Shown: positions 16,741-24,732 of the stretch, piece after piece | Layout of the letters: every line of letters begins with the position of its first letter | Position numbering within the stretch: the stretch's first letter is position 1 | Source of the DNA: Hymenobacter sp. APR13 | GTDB lineage: Bacteria; Bacteroidota; Bacteroidia; Cytophagales; Hymenobacteraceae | DNA length: 64,000 bases | Assembly: GCF_000737515.1 (NCBI RefSeq) | Contig: NZ_CP006588.1 | Span: 1-64,000, forward strand | Direction of reading: 5' to 3' | Made by a program: the position numbers and the translations under genes | The notes under the pieces: model-generated | Databases searched by the model: none | Told to the model about the DNA's origin: nothing | What the model saw: only the letters and a program-made list of their open reading frames with translations

Positions 16741-16783
16741 ATGTCGTAAACTTGCGACATAATATGTCGTATATTTACGACAT
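16741..16783. promoter_or_regulatory. Tandem ArsR operator palindromes
   Basis: Two consecutive ATGTCG-N8-CGACAT palindromes at 16741-16760 and 16764-16783, 23 bp apart, lie 16 bp before the arsR start codon. The spacing of two helical turns and the location indicate the operator at which ArsR represses the arsenic genes. Confidence 0.75.
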
Positions 16784-16799
16784 AGTTACTGACCTCTTT

Positions 16800-17150
16800 A
16801 TGACAACCGCGAAAACCACGGCCTTTACGACTGAGCAACAGCAGCTGGCCCGCGTGGCCAAAGCCCTGGCTCACCCCGCCCGGGTGGCCATCATTCAGTT
16901 GCTGGCCAGTAAGCAAACCTGCATTTCCGGGGACATTGCGGCGGAGTTGCCGCTCTCGCGCACCACCGTCTTTCAGCACCTGCAGGAGCTGAAAGCCCTG
17001 GACCTGATTCGCGGGGAAATTGATGGCCTCACCGTCTGTTACTGTTTGAATACCGAACTGCTGCGCCAGGTGCACCAGCAATTCACGGCCTTTTTCATCG
17101 AGGCCACGACGAGCGCGGCCTGCGGGCCGGCCGACGCCTGTGGCTGCTAA
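16800..17150 (+). CDS. arsR: ArsR-family transcriptional repressor
   Basis: A 116-residue winged-helix repressor. The sequence runs [20 protein letters not shown], then a recognition helix [22 protein letters not shown] and a GLTVCYCLN wing. The C-terminus ends CGPADACGC, a Cys cluster that could bind As(III). The start at ATG 16800 is preferred; the frame upstream runs into the operator. It leads the arsenic cluster and has two palindromes directly upstream for autoregulation. Confidence 0.88.
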   Translation: MTTAKTTAFTTEQQQLARVAKALAHPARVAIIQLLASKQTCISGDIAAELPLSRTTVFQHLQELKALDLIRGEIDGLTVCYCLNTELLRQVHQQFTAFFIEATTSAACGPADACGC

Positions 17151-17179
17151 CCATATCCTTCACCAAACCGCTCCAACCC

Positions 17180-17638
17180 ATGAAAATCTCCGAAATGAAG
17201 CAGTCCCTGGCCGGACTCGACGCCGTTAACTTCCGCCTGCCCACCGGCGATTACCTGCCATCCCACTTCCACGTGACGGAAGTAGGCTTAGTGAGCAAGC
17301 ATTTCATCGACTGCGGCGGCGTAGAACGTCGGGAAACCGTGGCCAACTTTCAGCTGTGGGAAGCCGGCGACTACGACCACCGACTGGCCCCACAGAAATT
17401 CCTGCACATTCTGAAGCTCTCGGAGAAGATTCTCGGCAGCGAGGACCTGGACATCGAGGTAGAATACCAGCAGGACACCATTGGCAAATTCGGCCTTGCG
17501 TTCGACGGCACGGACTTCGTGCTGACGCCCAAACAGACGGCCTGCCTGGCACAGGATGCCTGCGGCATTGCGGAACACCAGATTGCGCTCCCGCAACTGC
17601 AAACCGCCTGCTGCACCCCAGGCGGCGGGTGCTGCTAA
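17180..17638 (+). CDS. DUF6428 family protein
   Basis: A 152-residue protein (MKISEMKQSLAGLDAVNFRLPTGDYLPSHFHVTEVG) matching the DUF6428 family, which in Bacteroidota is almost always next to ArsR. A HFHVTE motif and FIDCGG are visible. The C-terminus ends CCTPGGGCC and could bind As(III) or another soft metal. The function is unknown; a role in arsenic sensing or binding is inferred from the neighbourhood. A terminator follows 8 bp after the stop, so arsR and this gene may form their own transcript. Confidence 0.8.
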   Translation: MKISEMKQSLAGLDAVNFRLPTGDYLPSHFHVTEVGLVSKHFIDCGGVERRETVANFQLWEAGDYDHRLAPQKFLHILKLSEKILGSEDLDIEVEYQQDTIGKFGLAFDGTDFVLTPKQTACLAQDACGIAEHQIALPQLQTACCTPGGGCC

Positions 17639-17646
17639 CCGCTCTT

Positions 17647-17678
17647 AACGGCGCTACCCTACAGGGCAGCGCCGTTTT
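17647..17678 (+). terminator. Rho-independent terminator
   Basis: A 9-bp stem AACGGCGCT/AGCGCCGTT (17647-17655, 17668-17676) is followed by TT and lies right after the DUF6428 stop. Confidence 0.65.
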
Positions 17679-17710
17679 GCTTAAATCCCCGCATTTCTTC
17701 TTCGTTTCTG

Positions 17711-18484
17711 ATGACAATTGCCTTTTTCTCCGACGTGCACGGCAACCTGCCGGCGCTGGAAGCGGTGCTGGCCGATATGGAGCAGCGCCGCCCCGACATG
17801 ATTTTTTGTTTGGGCGACTTGGTGGGCTACGCCCCCTGGCCCAACGAGGTGGTGAACGAGGTGAGGCGGCGCGGCATCCCGACGCTGGCCGGCAACTACG
17901 ACCAGGGCATCGGGCTGGCCAGCGAGAACTGCGGCTGCGCCTACAAAACCGATGTGGAAAAGGGACTGGGTGCGCAGAGCATTGCGTACACGAATCACAT
18001 CGTCGGCCCGGACGAGCGGCGCTACCTACGCTACCTGCCCAAGCACATGCGGCTGGACTTTCAGGAGGAGCCCTACACGCTGAGCCTGCTGATGGTGCAC
18101 GGCTCCCCACGCAAAATTAACGAGTACCTGTTCGAGGACCGGCCCGAGGCCAGCTTCCTGCGGGTGCTGGCCGATGCCAACGCCGACATCCTGCTATTTG
18201 GGCACACCCACAAGCCCTATCACCGCACGTTTGCCTACGAGCACGAGGGTGAAACCCGCTACCGCCACGCGCTCAACATCGGCTCGGTGGGCAAGCCCAA
18301 GGATGGCGACCCGCGCGCAGCCTACCAGCTGGTACACTTGGACGAGAACACCCAACTGACGGACCCCAACAGCGTGCGCTCGGAGTTGATTCGCGTGGAG
18401 TACGATGTGGAGAAAGCAGCCCGGGCCGTGGAGGCCTCGCCGCTGCCCAACGAATACGCGGACATGCTCCGTAACGCCTATTAA
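17711..18484 (+). CDS. Metallophosphoesterase of the arsenic cluster
   Basis: A 257-residue calcineurin-like phosphoesterase: FFSDVHGNLPALEAVL, GDLVGYAPWPNEV, GNYDQGI, VHGSPRK and FGHTHKPYHR carry the five metal-binding blocks. It resembles the YfcE/MJ0936-like group. It lies between DUF6428 and the acetyltransferase in the ars region, an arrangement common in Bacteroidota. The substrate is not known; a link to detoxified organoarsenicals or nucleotides is inference. Confidence 0.85.
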   Translation: MTIAFFSDVHGNLPALEAVLADMEQRRPDMIFCLGDLVGYAPWPNEVVNEVRRRGIPTLAGNYDQGIGLASENCGCAYKTDVEKGLGAQSIAYTNHIVGPDERRYLRYLPKHMRLDFQEEPYTLSLLMVHGSPRKINEYLFEDRPEASFLRVLADANADILLFGHTHKPYHRTFAYEHEGETRYRHALNIGSVGKPKDGDPRAAYQLVHLDENTQLTDPNSVRSELIRVEYDVEKAARAVEASPLPNEYADMLRNAY

Positions 18485-18496
18485 ACGGATTCTGCC

Positions 18497-18991
18497 ATGA
18501 CGATTATTCCGATGACGGACGCGCACTGGCCGGCGGTAAAGGCCATTTACGAAGCTGGCATTGCGACGGGAAATGCCACGTTTGAAACGCAGGCACCGGC
18601 CTGGGAAGCATGGGATACCGCCCACCTGGGCCATAGCCGGCTGGTGGCGGTGGACGAGGCTGGCACGGTGCTGGGCTGGGCGGCGCTCTCGCCGGTATCG
18701 AGCCGCTGCGTGTACGGCGGGGTGGCCGAAATCAGCATCTACATCGGGGCCGAGGCGCGGGGCCAAGGCGTGGGCCGGCAGCTGCTGCAGGCCCTGATTG
18801 CGGATTCGGAAGCTCATGGCATCTGGACGCTGCAGGCCGGCACGTTTGAAGAGAATAAAGCCAGCATCGGCCTGCACACGCAGGCGGGGTTCCGGGTGAT
18901 TGGGCACCGCGAACGAATCGGCCAGCACCACGGCGTGTGGCGCAACACGGTGCAGATGGAGCGGCGCAGCCCGACCGTCGGCATCGCTTAA
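18497..18991 (+). CDS. arsN: GNAT acetyltransferase, ArsN-like
   Basis: A 164-residue GNAT enzyme of the phosphinothricin acetyltransferase type. [14 protein letters not shown] near the N-terminus, [19 protein letters not shown] (acetyl-CoA loop) and [26 protein letters not shown] are diagnostic. ArsN1 members acetylate arsinothricin and phosphinothricin, and the ars location supports that assignment. It begins 12 bp after the phosphoesterase stop and ends 14 bp before the ACR3 start. Confidence 0.8.
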   Translation: MTIIPMTDAHWPAVKAIYEAGIATGNATFETQAPAWEAWDTAHLGHSRLVAVDEAGTVLGWAALSPVSSRCVYGGVAEISIYIGAEARGQGVGRQLLQALIADSEAHGIWTLQAGTFEENKASIGLHTQAGFRVIGHRERIGQHHGVWRNTVQMERRSPTVGIA

Positions 18992-19005
18992 TACAACTGC
19001 TTTTT

Positions 19006-20112
19006 ATGACGACTTTGAATCAACATTTGCCCGCCGCGCCGGCTCCGGCCGCGCTGGCGGAAAAGAAACTCTCGGGCCTAGACCGGGGGCTGACCCTGTG
19101 GATATTCCTGGCCATGGCGCTGGGCGTGGCCCTGGGCTATATGGTGCCGGGCATCAACGGGGCTATCAACTACTTCTCGGTGGGCACGGTGAACGTGCCG
19201 CTGGCCGTAGGGCTGATTCTGATGATGTACCCGCCACTGGCCAAGGTGAAGTATGAGCAGCTGCCGACGGTGTTCAAGAACACGCGCATCATTGGCCTCT
19301 CGCTGTTCCTGAACTGGATACTCGGCCCGCTGCTGATGTTCTTTCTGGCTATCTGGCTGCTGCCCGACAAGCCCGAGTACATGATGGGCCTGATTCTCAT
19401 TGGCATTGCCCGCTGCATTGCCATGGTGCTGGTATGGAACGACCTGGCCGACGGCTCGCGGGAATACGCGGCCGGGCTGGTGGCGCTGAACTCCATTTTT
19501 CAGGTGCTGTTTTACTCGGTGCTGGCCTGGCTGTTTATCACGGTGTTGCCGCCCTACTTCGGGCTGAAAGGCTACGCGGTGAACATCGGTATTTGGGACA
19601 TTGCGCAGAGCGTGCTGGTGTACCTGGGCATTCCGTTCGCGGCGGGTTTTCTCTCGCGCTTGGTTCTGCGCCGGCTGAAAGGCAACGAGTGGTACGAAAC
19701 GGTTTTTATTCCCGCGATTAGCCCGATTACGCTGGTGGCACTGCTGCTGACCATCGTGGTCATGTTCAGCCTAAAGGGGGAGGCCATCGTGCAGGTGCCG
19801 CTGGACGTGCTGCGCATTGCGTTGCCGCTGGCCCTGTACTTCGGCATCATGTTCGTGCTCAGCTTCGCGGCGGGCAAGTACCTGGGGGCCGATTACGCCG
19901 AGAATGCCAGCATTGCCTTTACGGCGACGGGCAACAACTTTGAGTTGGCCATTGCGGTGGCCATTGGCGTGTTCGGGCTCAACTCGGGGCAGGCGTTTGC
20001 GGGCGTAATCGGGCCGCTGATTGAAGTGCCGGCACTAATTGCACTGGTCAACCTAGCCTTCTGGTTTCGGCGCCGCTGGTACGACGGGAACAGCGTGGCT
20101 GCGCAGGCGTAA
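19006..20112 (+). CDS. acr3: ACR3-family arsenite efflux permease
   Basis: A 368-residue inner-membrane arsenite exporter. The family blocks [54 protein letters not shown] and [19 protein letters not shown] are present, including the conserved Cys of GIARCIAMV and the TGNNFE motif. About ten membrane segments are seen. The ATG at 19006 is chosen because the upstream extension belongs to the preceding gene's region. No arsenate reductase gene (ArsC) is visible in this cluster. A strong terminator follows. Confidence 0.95.
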   Translation: MTTLNQHLPAAPAPAALAEKKLSGLDRGLTLWIFLAMALGVALGYMVPGINGAINYFSVGTVNVPLAVGLILMMYPPLAKVKYEQLPTVFKNTRIIGLSLFLNWILGPLLMFFLAIWLLPDKPEYMMGLILIGIARCIAMVLVWNDLADGSREYAAGLVALNSIFQVLFYSVLAWLFITVLPPYFGLKGYAVNIGIWDIAQSVLVYLGIPFAAGFLSRLVLRRLKGNEWYETVFIPAISPITLVALLLTIVVMFSLKGEAIVQVPLDVLRIALPLALYFGIMFVLSFAAGKYLGADYAENASIAFTATGNNFELAIAVAIGVFGLNSGQAFAGVIGPLIEVPALIALVNLAFWFRRRWYDGNSVAAQA

Positions 20113-20135
20113 TGGGGGCAGACTATCCAAACAAT

Positions 20136-20168
20136 AAAGCGCCTTACCTCACGAGTCAGGCGCTTTTT
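20136..20168. terminator. Rho-independent terminator after acr3
   Basis: A 9-bp stem AAAGCGCCT/AGGCGCTTT (20136-20144, 20158-20166) runs into a T-stretch. It ends the arsenic operon and faces the convergent mercury cluster. Confidence 0.75.
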
Positions 20169-20208
20169 TGCGTCCATGCGGCCGCATGGTAACCGCTGCC
20201 TAAGAAGC

Positions 20209-20421
20209 CTACTTTTTAACGGCTTCCGCAGCAGCCGGGGTCACCACGGCGGCCGTGGTTGGCTTTTTGGCGCAGCAGCTGGCCCCGGGCTTCTCGTCCT
20301 TCGAGCACTGCATGGTGGCTTCTTTAACCGCTTTTTTGTTCTTTTTGCCGGGTTTGCCGTCATGGGCCGCGGCGCTGCTGATGGTGGCAAACAGGGTCAG
20401 GGCAAGCAGGAGATTTTTCAT
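20209..20421 (-). CDS. Small secreted Cys/Lys-rich protein of mercury cluster
   Basis: A 70-residue product from ATG 20421 (MKNLLLALTLFATISSAAA), a signal peptide followed by HDGKPGKKNKKAVKE, MQCSKDEKPGASCCAKK and an Ala-rich tail. Three Cys, including a CC pair, may bind thiophilic metal in the periplasm. I recognise no named family. It is the last gene of the minus-strand mercury-like operon, 42 bp after the GDCCVxC gene. Confidence 0.6.
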   Translation of the reverse strand: MKNLLLALTLFATISSAAAHDGKPGKKNKKAVKEATMQCSKDEKPGASCCAKKPTTAAVVTPAAAEAVKK

Positions 20422-20463
20422 GAGATGGAAAGGTAAAGGAGTGAGTAGGCGAAGGAAAGGCAT

Positions 20464-20712
20464 CTAGCAGCAGCCGCAGGCCCCTGTGCCCTGCTCCTGA
20501 ATGGGCGGGCAAGGCACCGTGCCGTAGGAGCAGAACACGCAGCAGTCGCCGGCCAGGGGCTTGAGCACGGTGTGGCAGCTGGTGCATTCGTAAAACCACT
20601 GGCAGGCGTCGGTGGGCATCTGCTCAGCTTGGGCATGCTGGCAAACCGGACAGGTAAGCACCGACGTCAGCGTGACCAAGGGGGTAGGGGCAGAAGGCGT
20701 GAGGGAAATCAT
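20464..20712 (-). CDS. GDCCVxC domain protein
   Basis: An 82-residue Cys-rich protein. VLTCPVCQHAQ, FYECTSCHTVLKP and GDCCVFCSYGTVPCPPIQ are the three blocks of the GDCCVxC domain family, often found beside MerT/MerP genes. The C-terminus adds CGCC. It may bind or deliver mercury or another soft metal in the cytoplasm. The start at ATG 20712 (MISLTPS) is preferred to 20724, which abuts the upstream stop. It follows MerTP by 12 bp. Confidence 0.8.
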   Translation of the reverse strand: MISLTPSAPTPLVTLTSVLTCPVCQHAQAEQMPTDACQWFYECTSCHTVLKPLAGDCCVFCSYGTVPCPPIQEQGTGACGCC

Positions 20713-20724
20713 AGCCGGGAGCAT

Positions 20725-21348
20725 TTAGCGGGAAGGATTCAGCACCGAATAGCCGGTGCCGTTGATGGCCTTTTCAATCTGGGCCACGGGCGTCACGGCG
20801 GCATTATAGCGCACCTGGGCCGTGCCCTGGTCATAGGACACGCGCACGCTCTGCACGCCCGGCAGCTGCTGCACGTCGTGCTCCACGTGGCGGGCGCAGG
20901 CCTCGCAGGTCATTCCCCCGATGCGGTAGGAGCTCGTTTGCCACACCGGCGCCGTATTGGTGGCTGTCACCGGTTTGAGTGCCGCCGACGGGTAGAACCG
21001 CGCACTGTAGTAGGGAAAGGTCAACAGCAGGCCGGCCAGCACCGTCACGCTGGCCAGAAAGCCGCGTGACTGCATCAAGGAAGGTTTAGCCGGCACGGGG
21101 CAGCCACAGTCATCGTCTGCCACGGGCGCGGGCTTGAGTTGTTGGTACCAAGCAAAACTGAGCACGCCCACCGTCAGGGCCACCAGGTAAGGACGCAGGG
21201 GCTCCAGCCACGAGAAAGTGGAGGCGACGCCGCCCAGCCCACCAATGATGGCCAGAAGCGGGGTGATGCAGCACAGCGAGGCGGCCAGCGCCGCCAGCAC
21301 GCCCGTGCTGGCCAGGGACTTGGAGGAAGTGAAAGCGGGCTGGTTCAT
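20725..21348 (-). CDS. merTP: MerTP-type mercury transport fusion
   Basis: A 207-residue membrane protein. The N-terminal half has three hydrophobic segments with a CC pair (SLCCITPLLAIIGGLGG), as in MerT. The C-terminal half is a MerP-like HMA domain (IGGMTCEACARHVEHDV). It would take up Hg(II) from the periplasm. The start is ATG 21348, overlapping the ArsR stop by 4 bp. A DDCGCPVP Cys cluster lies in the linker. No mercuric reductase gene accompanies it here, so the imported ion must be handled elsewhere, or the metal is not mercury. Confidence 0.85.
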   Translation of the reverse strand: MNQPAFTSSKSLASTGVLAALAASLCCITPLLAIIGGLGGVASTFSWLEPLRPYLVALTVGVLSFAWYQQLKPAPVADDDCGCPVPAKPSLMQSRGFLASVTVLAGLLLTFPYYSARFYPSAALKPVTATNTAPVWQTSSYRIGGMTCEACARHVEHDVQQLPGVQSVRVSYDQGTAQVRYNAAVTPVAQIEKAINGTGYSVLNPSR

Positions 21349-21713
21349 ACGGCAGCGGCAGTCAAGGCGGGTGAAACGGATGATAGCAGCGACTGCACCA
21401 ATGGCTGATGCGCGGGGGTCAGCGAGTAAAACACGGTCTGGCCCACTTTGCGGGCCTGAATCACCCCGCCGTCCTTGAGCTTGCGCAGGTGCTGGGAGAT
21501 GGCCGACACATTCATCTGCAGCACATCGGCCAGGTCGCACACGCACAGCTGCTGGTCGAGCAGCAGAAACAGCATCTTCAACCGCACCTCGTTGCCGGCC
21601 AGCGCGAGCACGGCCGCCATGGCTTCGATGCCCGGCGCAGCTGCAGCCAGACGCTGCTTGCTGTGTTCAATGTGGGCGGCGTCAGCAAAGACGCGGATGC
21701 AGGAAGCAGCCAT
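21345..21713 (-). CDS. ArsR-family regulator of merTP cluster
   Basis: A 122-residue ArsR/SmtB repressor from ATG 21713 (MAASCIRVFAD). The motif LCVCDLADVLQMNVSAISQHLRKLK places two Cys in the sensing helix (CVC), as in ArsR/CadC sensors of soft metals, followed by the recognition helix and the VGQTVFYSL wing. It is the first gene of the minus-strand operon. A perfect inverted repeat lies upstream. Confidence 0.88.
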   Translation of the reverse strand: MAASCIRVFADAAHIEHSKQRLAAAAPGIEAMAAVLALAGNEVRLKMLFLLLDQQLCVCDLADVLQMNVSAISQHLRKLKDGGVIQARKVGQTVFYSLTPAHQPLVQSLLSSVSPALTAAAV

Positions 21714-21728
21714 AACTTTGAGTTTATA

Positions 21729-21768
21729 CAAAGTTATTGTTTTCTTATTTAAGCAAACGCTTAAATAA
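21729..21768 (-). promoter_or_regulatory. Promoter and ArsR operator of merTP cluster
   Basis: On the minus strand a TAACTTTG box (21736-21729) fits the Bacteroidota -7 element. Upstream of it lies a perfect 10-bp inverted repeat TTATTTAAGC/GCTTAAATAA (21745-21754, 21759-21768) of the AT-rich type bound by ArsR/CadC proteins. The repeat overlaps the -33 region. Confidence 0.6.
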
Positions 21769-21944
21769 TTAGCGTAAGACAAAGATGAGGTATAGTGAGT
21801 AGTTGACTGTCCGTTATTGAATAGCTGCTTCAGCGTGCAAGGAAGACTCAAGACTACTTCCACAACCGGCCGCATTGAAAAACCGGACTACCCTTACGGG
21901 TCAGAATTCTTCCTTGGTTTATCCAACAAGGCACCGGCTCCCAA

Positions 21945-23240
21945 CTACTTTACTTGCCGGTGCGCACTGGCAATTGCGGCAGTACGGTCCTCGCTCATGC
22001 CGGCCGTGGCGGCAAACTCTGGCCACCGTGCCACCTGTTGCAGCACGTCGTCTATCAGCTCGTCGGCCCCGCGGATGTTCATCTCCCGGGCCACGGCCCG
22101 CAGGTCGGCGCGGGTGAAGCCGTCCCGCTTGCCGTTCAGGGCCATCTGGTGCTGGCTGGTCCAGCGGTTACCGGGCTGGTAGGCATAGGCCACGTCGTAG
22201 GCCGGGGCTAGCTGCCACTGCCCGGCGGCGTCCATCAAAAACGAGATGTTCTTGGTGTGGTCGTCCTGGTTGCGGGCCACCACGTTGAACACCATCCGCC
22301 GGTAGAACTGCTCGGCCGCCGTGTAGGGCAGGCGCAGGTCGCGCATGACCTGAAAGGCCTGCTCGTAGGAGTAGGCGGCGGGCTGGTTGTAGTCGTAGTG
22401 GGCCAGCGCGCACAAGGTCTGCGCGTGGAGTTTTTCGCCCGCGGCCGTGCGGTCGAAGCGCCGGGTCATGAAGTGGGCCCGCGGCCCTTCCTCGTAGAGG
22501 CGGCACTCGCTCATCTGCAGGCCGCTGGCGGTGGCCATGAGGTAGTAGGCGTACTCCAGCCGCCCGAAATCCTGGGGGTCGGCCAGGGCCTGGTCGCGCA
22601 CGCCATCCAGCTTGAGCAGCCAGTAGCCAAAGCCGGGCGGGGCCTTTACCTGGCCCGAGCGTACCTCGCCGCTGTTTTCGTTGAAGGCAATGATGGCCTT
22701 GGGCCGGGCGCCACCGGCCGAGGTGCCTACGGCCAGCAGGGCCGCCAGGCTGTCGGCGGCCTCGTCGCGCAGGTTGACGTGGAAGGCCTCGCGCTGGCCC
22801 ACGACCTGCTGCGCCAGCTCGACCAGGGCGGCCACTTCCACAGGCTCGGCCCCCGCCCCGGCCACGTTGCCCACCTGGGGCTCGAATTCCAGGGCGCCCA
22901 TGCCGCGGTTGGCGATGTAGCACAGGCGCTCCACCGGCGAGAAGTCTGCGGCGGCGCGGCCCTGCGTGGCCAGCCAGGCGTCGATGAGCTGGTTGCCGAA
23001 CCGGTCCGGCAGCGCATCGGCCAGCAGCCCGGGCAGGCCGTGGTAGGTGTCGGGGTTGAGGCGGGGAAAGGAATACACCTGGCCGGCGCGGGCCGTCAGC
23101 GGCATCTGCAGCGGCGCCACATTCAGACCGGACTTCACAAAGCCGGGGTCATAGGCAAACGTGGCCAGCGACCGGGCCGCATCCCAGCGCACGGCGCCGA
23201 CCAACTGGCCCCACAAGCGAACAAAAGCGAGGTCTACCAT
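21945..23240 (-). CDS. hipA: HipA-type serine/threonine kinase toxin
   Basis: A 431-residue HipA family kinase, the toxin of HipBA modules, which phosphorylates a tRNA synthetase or related target and slows growth. GTSAGGARPKAI (172-183) is the ATP-binding loop and FNVVARNQDDHTKNISFLMD holds the catalytic and metal-binding residues; LAPAYDVAYAY follows. The start codon overlaps the end of the antitoxin gene by 7 bp. The frame is intact. Role on the plasmid: maintenance by addiction, or a stress response. Confidence 0.9.
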   Translation of the reverse strand: MVDLAFVRLWGQLVGAVRWDAARSLATFAYDPGFVKSGLNVAPLQMPLTARAGQVYSFPRLNPDTYHGLPGLLADALPDRFGNQLIDAWLATQGRAAADFSPVERLCYIANRGMGALEFEPQVGNVAGAGAEPVEVAALVELAQQVVGQREAFHVNLRDEAADSLAALLAVGTSAGGARPKAIIAFNENSGEVRSGQVKAPPGFGYWLLKLDGVRDQALADPQDFGRLEYAYYLMATASGLQMSECRLYEEGPRAHFMTRRFDRTAAGEKLHAQTLCALAHYDYNQPAAYSYEQAFQVMRDLRLPYTAAEQFYRRMVFNVVARNQDDHTKNISFLMDAAGQWQLAPAYDVAYAYQPGNRWTSQHQMALNGKRDGFTRADLRAVAREMNIRGADELIDDVLQQVARWPEFAATAGMSEDRTAAIASAHRQVK

Positions 23241-23563
23241 TCAGCGGGTGGGGGCGGCGTGGATGAAGCCGGCGAGGCGTTGCGGCGCTGCTTTTTGGCG
23301 AGGCGGGCCAGCGCCAGGGGGTTGATTTCCGCTTTGGTCACCAGCGTATCCAGCAAGTCTAACTGCTCCAGCGTGCGTAGCAGCTGCACAAAGGTGAGCA
23401 GCGAGGTAGGACGGCCATGCTCAATTTGGCTCAGGGTGGCCCGGTCGATGCCCGCGGCCTCGGCCACCGCTTGTTGGGACTGGTTGCGATTGAGCCGAAT
23501 CTGGCGCAGGCTGCTGCCCAGTTCGCGCAGGATGGCCAAGTCGGAAAGAGAGTACCAATTCAT
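23234..23563 (-). CDS. hipB: HipB-type XRE antitoxin
   Basis: A 109-residue antitoxin with a Cro/C1 helix-turn-helix: LGSSLRQIRLNRNQSQQAVAEAAGIDRATLSQIEHGRPTSL. A Pro-rich tail (SPASSTPPPPAEW) follows, as in HipB proteins whose tail is disordered. The start is ATG 23563, which lies at the edge of the operator; the apparent upstream extension covers promoter DNA. It represses its own operon and neutralises HipA, encoded immediately downstream. Confidence 0.88.
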   Translation of the reverse strand: MNWYSLSDLAILRELGSSLRQIRLNRNQSQQAVAEAAGIDRATLSQIEHGRPTSLLTFVQLLRTLEQLDLLDTLVTKAEINPLALARLAKKQRRNASPASSTPPPPAEW

Positions 23564-23622
23564 GTTGTACAGACGCAACAAACAGGGCCAAATATACCAT
23601 GTTTGTTGCGTTTGTACAACAT
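23562..23622 (-). promoter_or_regulatory. hipBA promoter and operator
   Basis: Two 23-bp arms (23562-23584, 23600-23622) are inverted repeats with one mismatch; the core reads TTGTACA-ACGCAACAAACA. On the minus strand the right arm holds TTG (23619-23617) and the 15-bp spacer holds TATATTTG (23596-23589), 20 bp apart, matching the Bacteroidota -33/-7 promoter. HipB bound to both arms would cover the promoter. Confidence 0.8.
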
Positions 23623-23792
23623 ATAAGAATCGCCTGCGGCACGGAATTATCCGTAGTTTATTTACCGGCCCTTCCCAATTGCTTAGTACCGCGGCCACTA
23701 CAAAATCACATAGGTTCCTTGGCTGCCACTGGTTTTATACCTGGCGTGTTTGGCTTCGGCCCTACGGAAACGGAGAACTAGGCCCCGGTTCG

Positions 23793-24143
23793 CTACAGGA
23801 GGCGGGCATTAACGGCGAATAGCTTTGCCAAGGCCGGTGTTACATTCCGGATGAGGGCGTGGGCAGGATTTCCTGCTACCGGGTCGTGGACGCAAGGACA
23901 CTGATTGTCAAGCGGAACCTTTGCCGCCAGCAAGGCCCCCGTGTGCGTGCTACGGGTGGCAATGGCTTGTTCCAATGTAGTCAGGGCCATGATATCGACA
24001 GATAGGCCGCCTTCTCCGCTGCGCATCTTGAAAGCGGCGCTGGTAGGCCGGCGGACACCGTCCGGCATTACTTTAAAAAACTGGGGCTGTAAGATGATTC
24101 TTCGGAGTAATTCATCCTCGGAGGTTATCTGATGCACACTCAT
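23793..24143 (-). CDS. Conserved hypothetical protein, third gene of unknown operon
   Basis: A 116-residue soluble protein (MSVHQITSEDELLRRIILQP). The middle reads DGVRRPTSAAFKMRSGEGGLSVDIM and the end DPVAGNPAHALI. From memory, small proteins with this RRPTSAAF...DPxxxNPAHA layout occur in many bacteria as the partner of a protein like the next one; no function is known to me. It overlaps the stop of the 194-aa gene by 4 bp. Product roles of recognition or neutralisation are only guesses. Confidence 0.65.
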   Translation of the reverse strand: MSVHQITSEDELLRRIILQPQFFKVMPDGVRRPTSAAFKMRSGEGGLSVDIMALTTLEQAIATRSTHTGALLAAKVPLDNQCPCVHDPVAGNPAHALIRNVTPALAKLFAVNARLL

Positions 24144-24724
24144 GTATTGCTTGCTGGGCGCGGAGGATCAATAAAATGCCGCAAGGCAGCAAAGAGGCTA
24201 GTGTAAGTGCCAATGAGAGCGCCTTGCGCCGTGAAAAGCAGGTAGTCCTCGGTTCCATCGGGGTGTACCTCGATTTCCATCGAGGCATTGTCTCGGTCCA
24301 GTTCCACCTGTATGCCACCATCGCGCATGGGAAATACATGCACGCTTACGGCCGGCGCGTAGACCAACTGCAGCGAGAGGGAATTTAAGAGCTGGCGGGC
24401 ACGGGCCAGGGCGCGCTCCTCGGTGGGCAAGGCCCCGTACGAATCCCAATTAGGCGACAGGTTGCGGAACGTCTCCAGCTGCGCCAAGAGCTTCGGGATA
24501 ACCAGGCCCAAGCCGGTTACTGGGTTTCGCTTGGTCTTGATGGCCAGTAACTCAAGGGTCTCGAACAGGGAGAATTTGTTGCTGATACCCCGCGCATTTT
24601 TTCGGCTGGCCTGCTCGTTGCGAACAAATTCGTCCGCGTCCATCGACCACATGTCAATGCCTTTCACCGACCGGCGGTCAGAGCGGGCAATTGACTTGCG
24701 AATCGTCATTACTTGTGGTTCCAT
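24140..24724 (-). CDS. Conserved hypothetical protein with NWDSYGA motif
   Basis: A 194-residue protein. The N-terminal 55 residues are basic (IRKSIARSDRRSVKGIDMW). Then comes LSPNWDSYGALPTEERALARARQLLN, followed by beta-rich FPMRDGGIQVELDRDNASMEIEVHPDG. The NWDxYGA and DGGIQ-E layout is one I associate with a widespread pair of uncharacterised genes. It begins 8 bp after the DUF4209-like gene and overlaps the 116-aa gene, so the three are one operon. Either ATG 24724 or 24709 could be the start. Confidence 0.65.
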   Translation of the reverse strand: MEPQVMTIRKSIARSDRRSVKGIDMWSMDADEFVRNEQASRKNARGISNKFSLFETLELLAIKTKRNPVTGLGLVIPKLLAQLETFRNLSPNWDSYGALPTEERALARARQLLNSLSLQLVYAPAVSVHVFPMRDGGIQVELDRDNASMEIEVHPDGTEDYLLFTAQGALIGTYTSLFAALRHFIDPPRPASNT

Positions 24725-24732
24725 AGCGCTTC

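Noticed and set aside
22257..23822. 521-aa plus-strand frame opposite hipA
   Set aside because: Antisense shadow of hipA and hipB with no recognisable motif.
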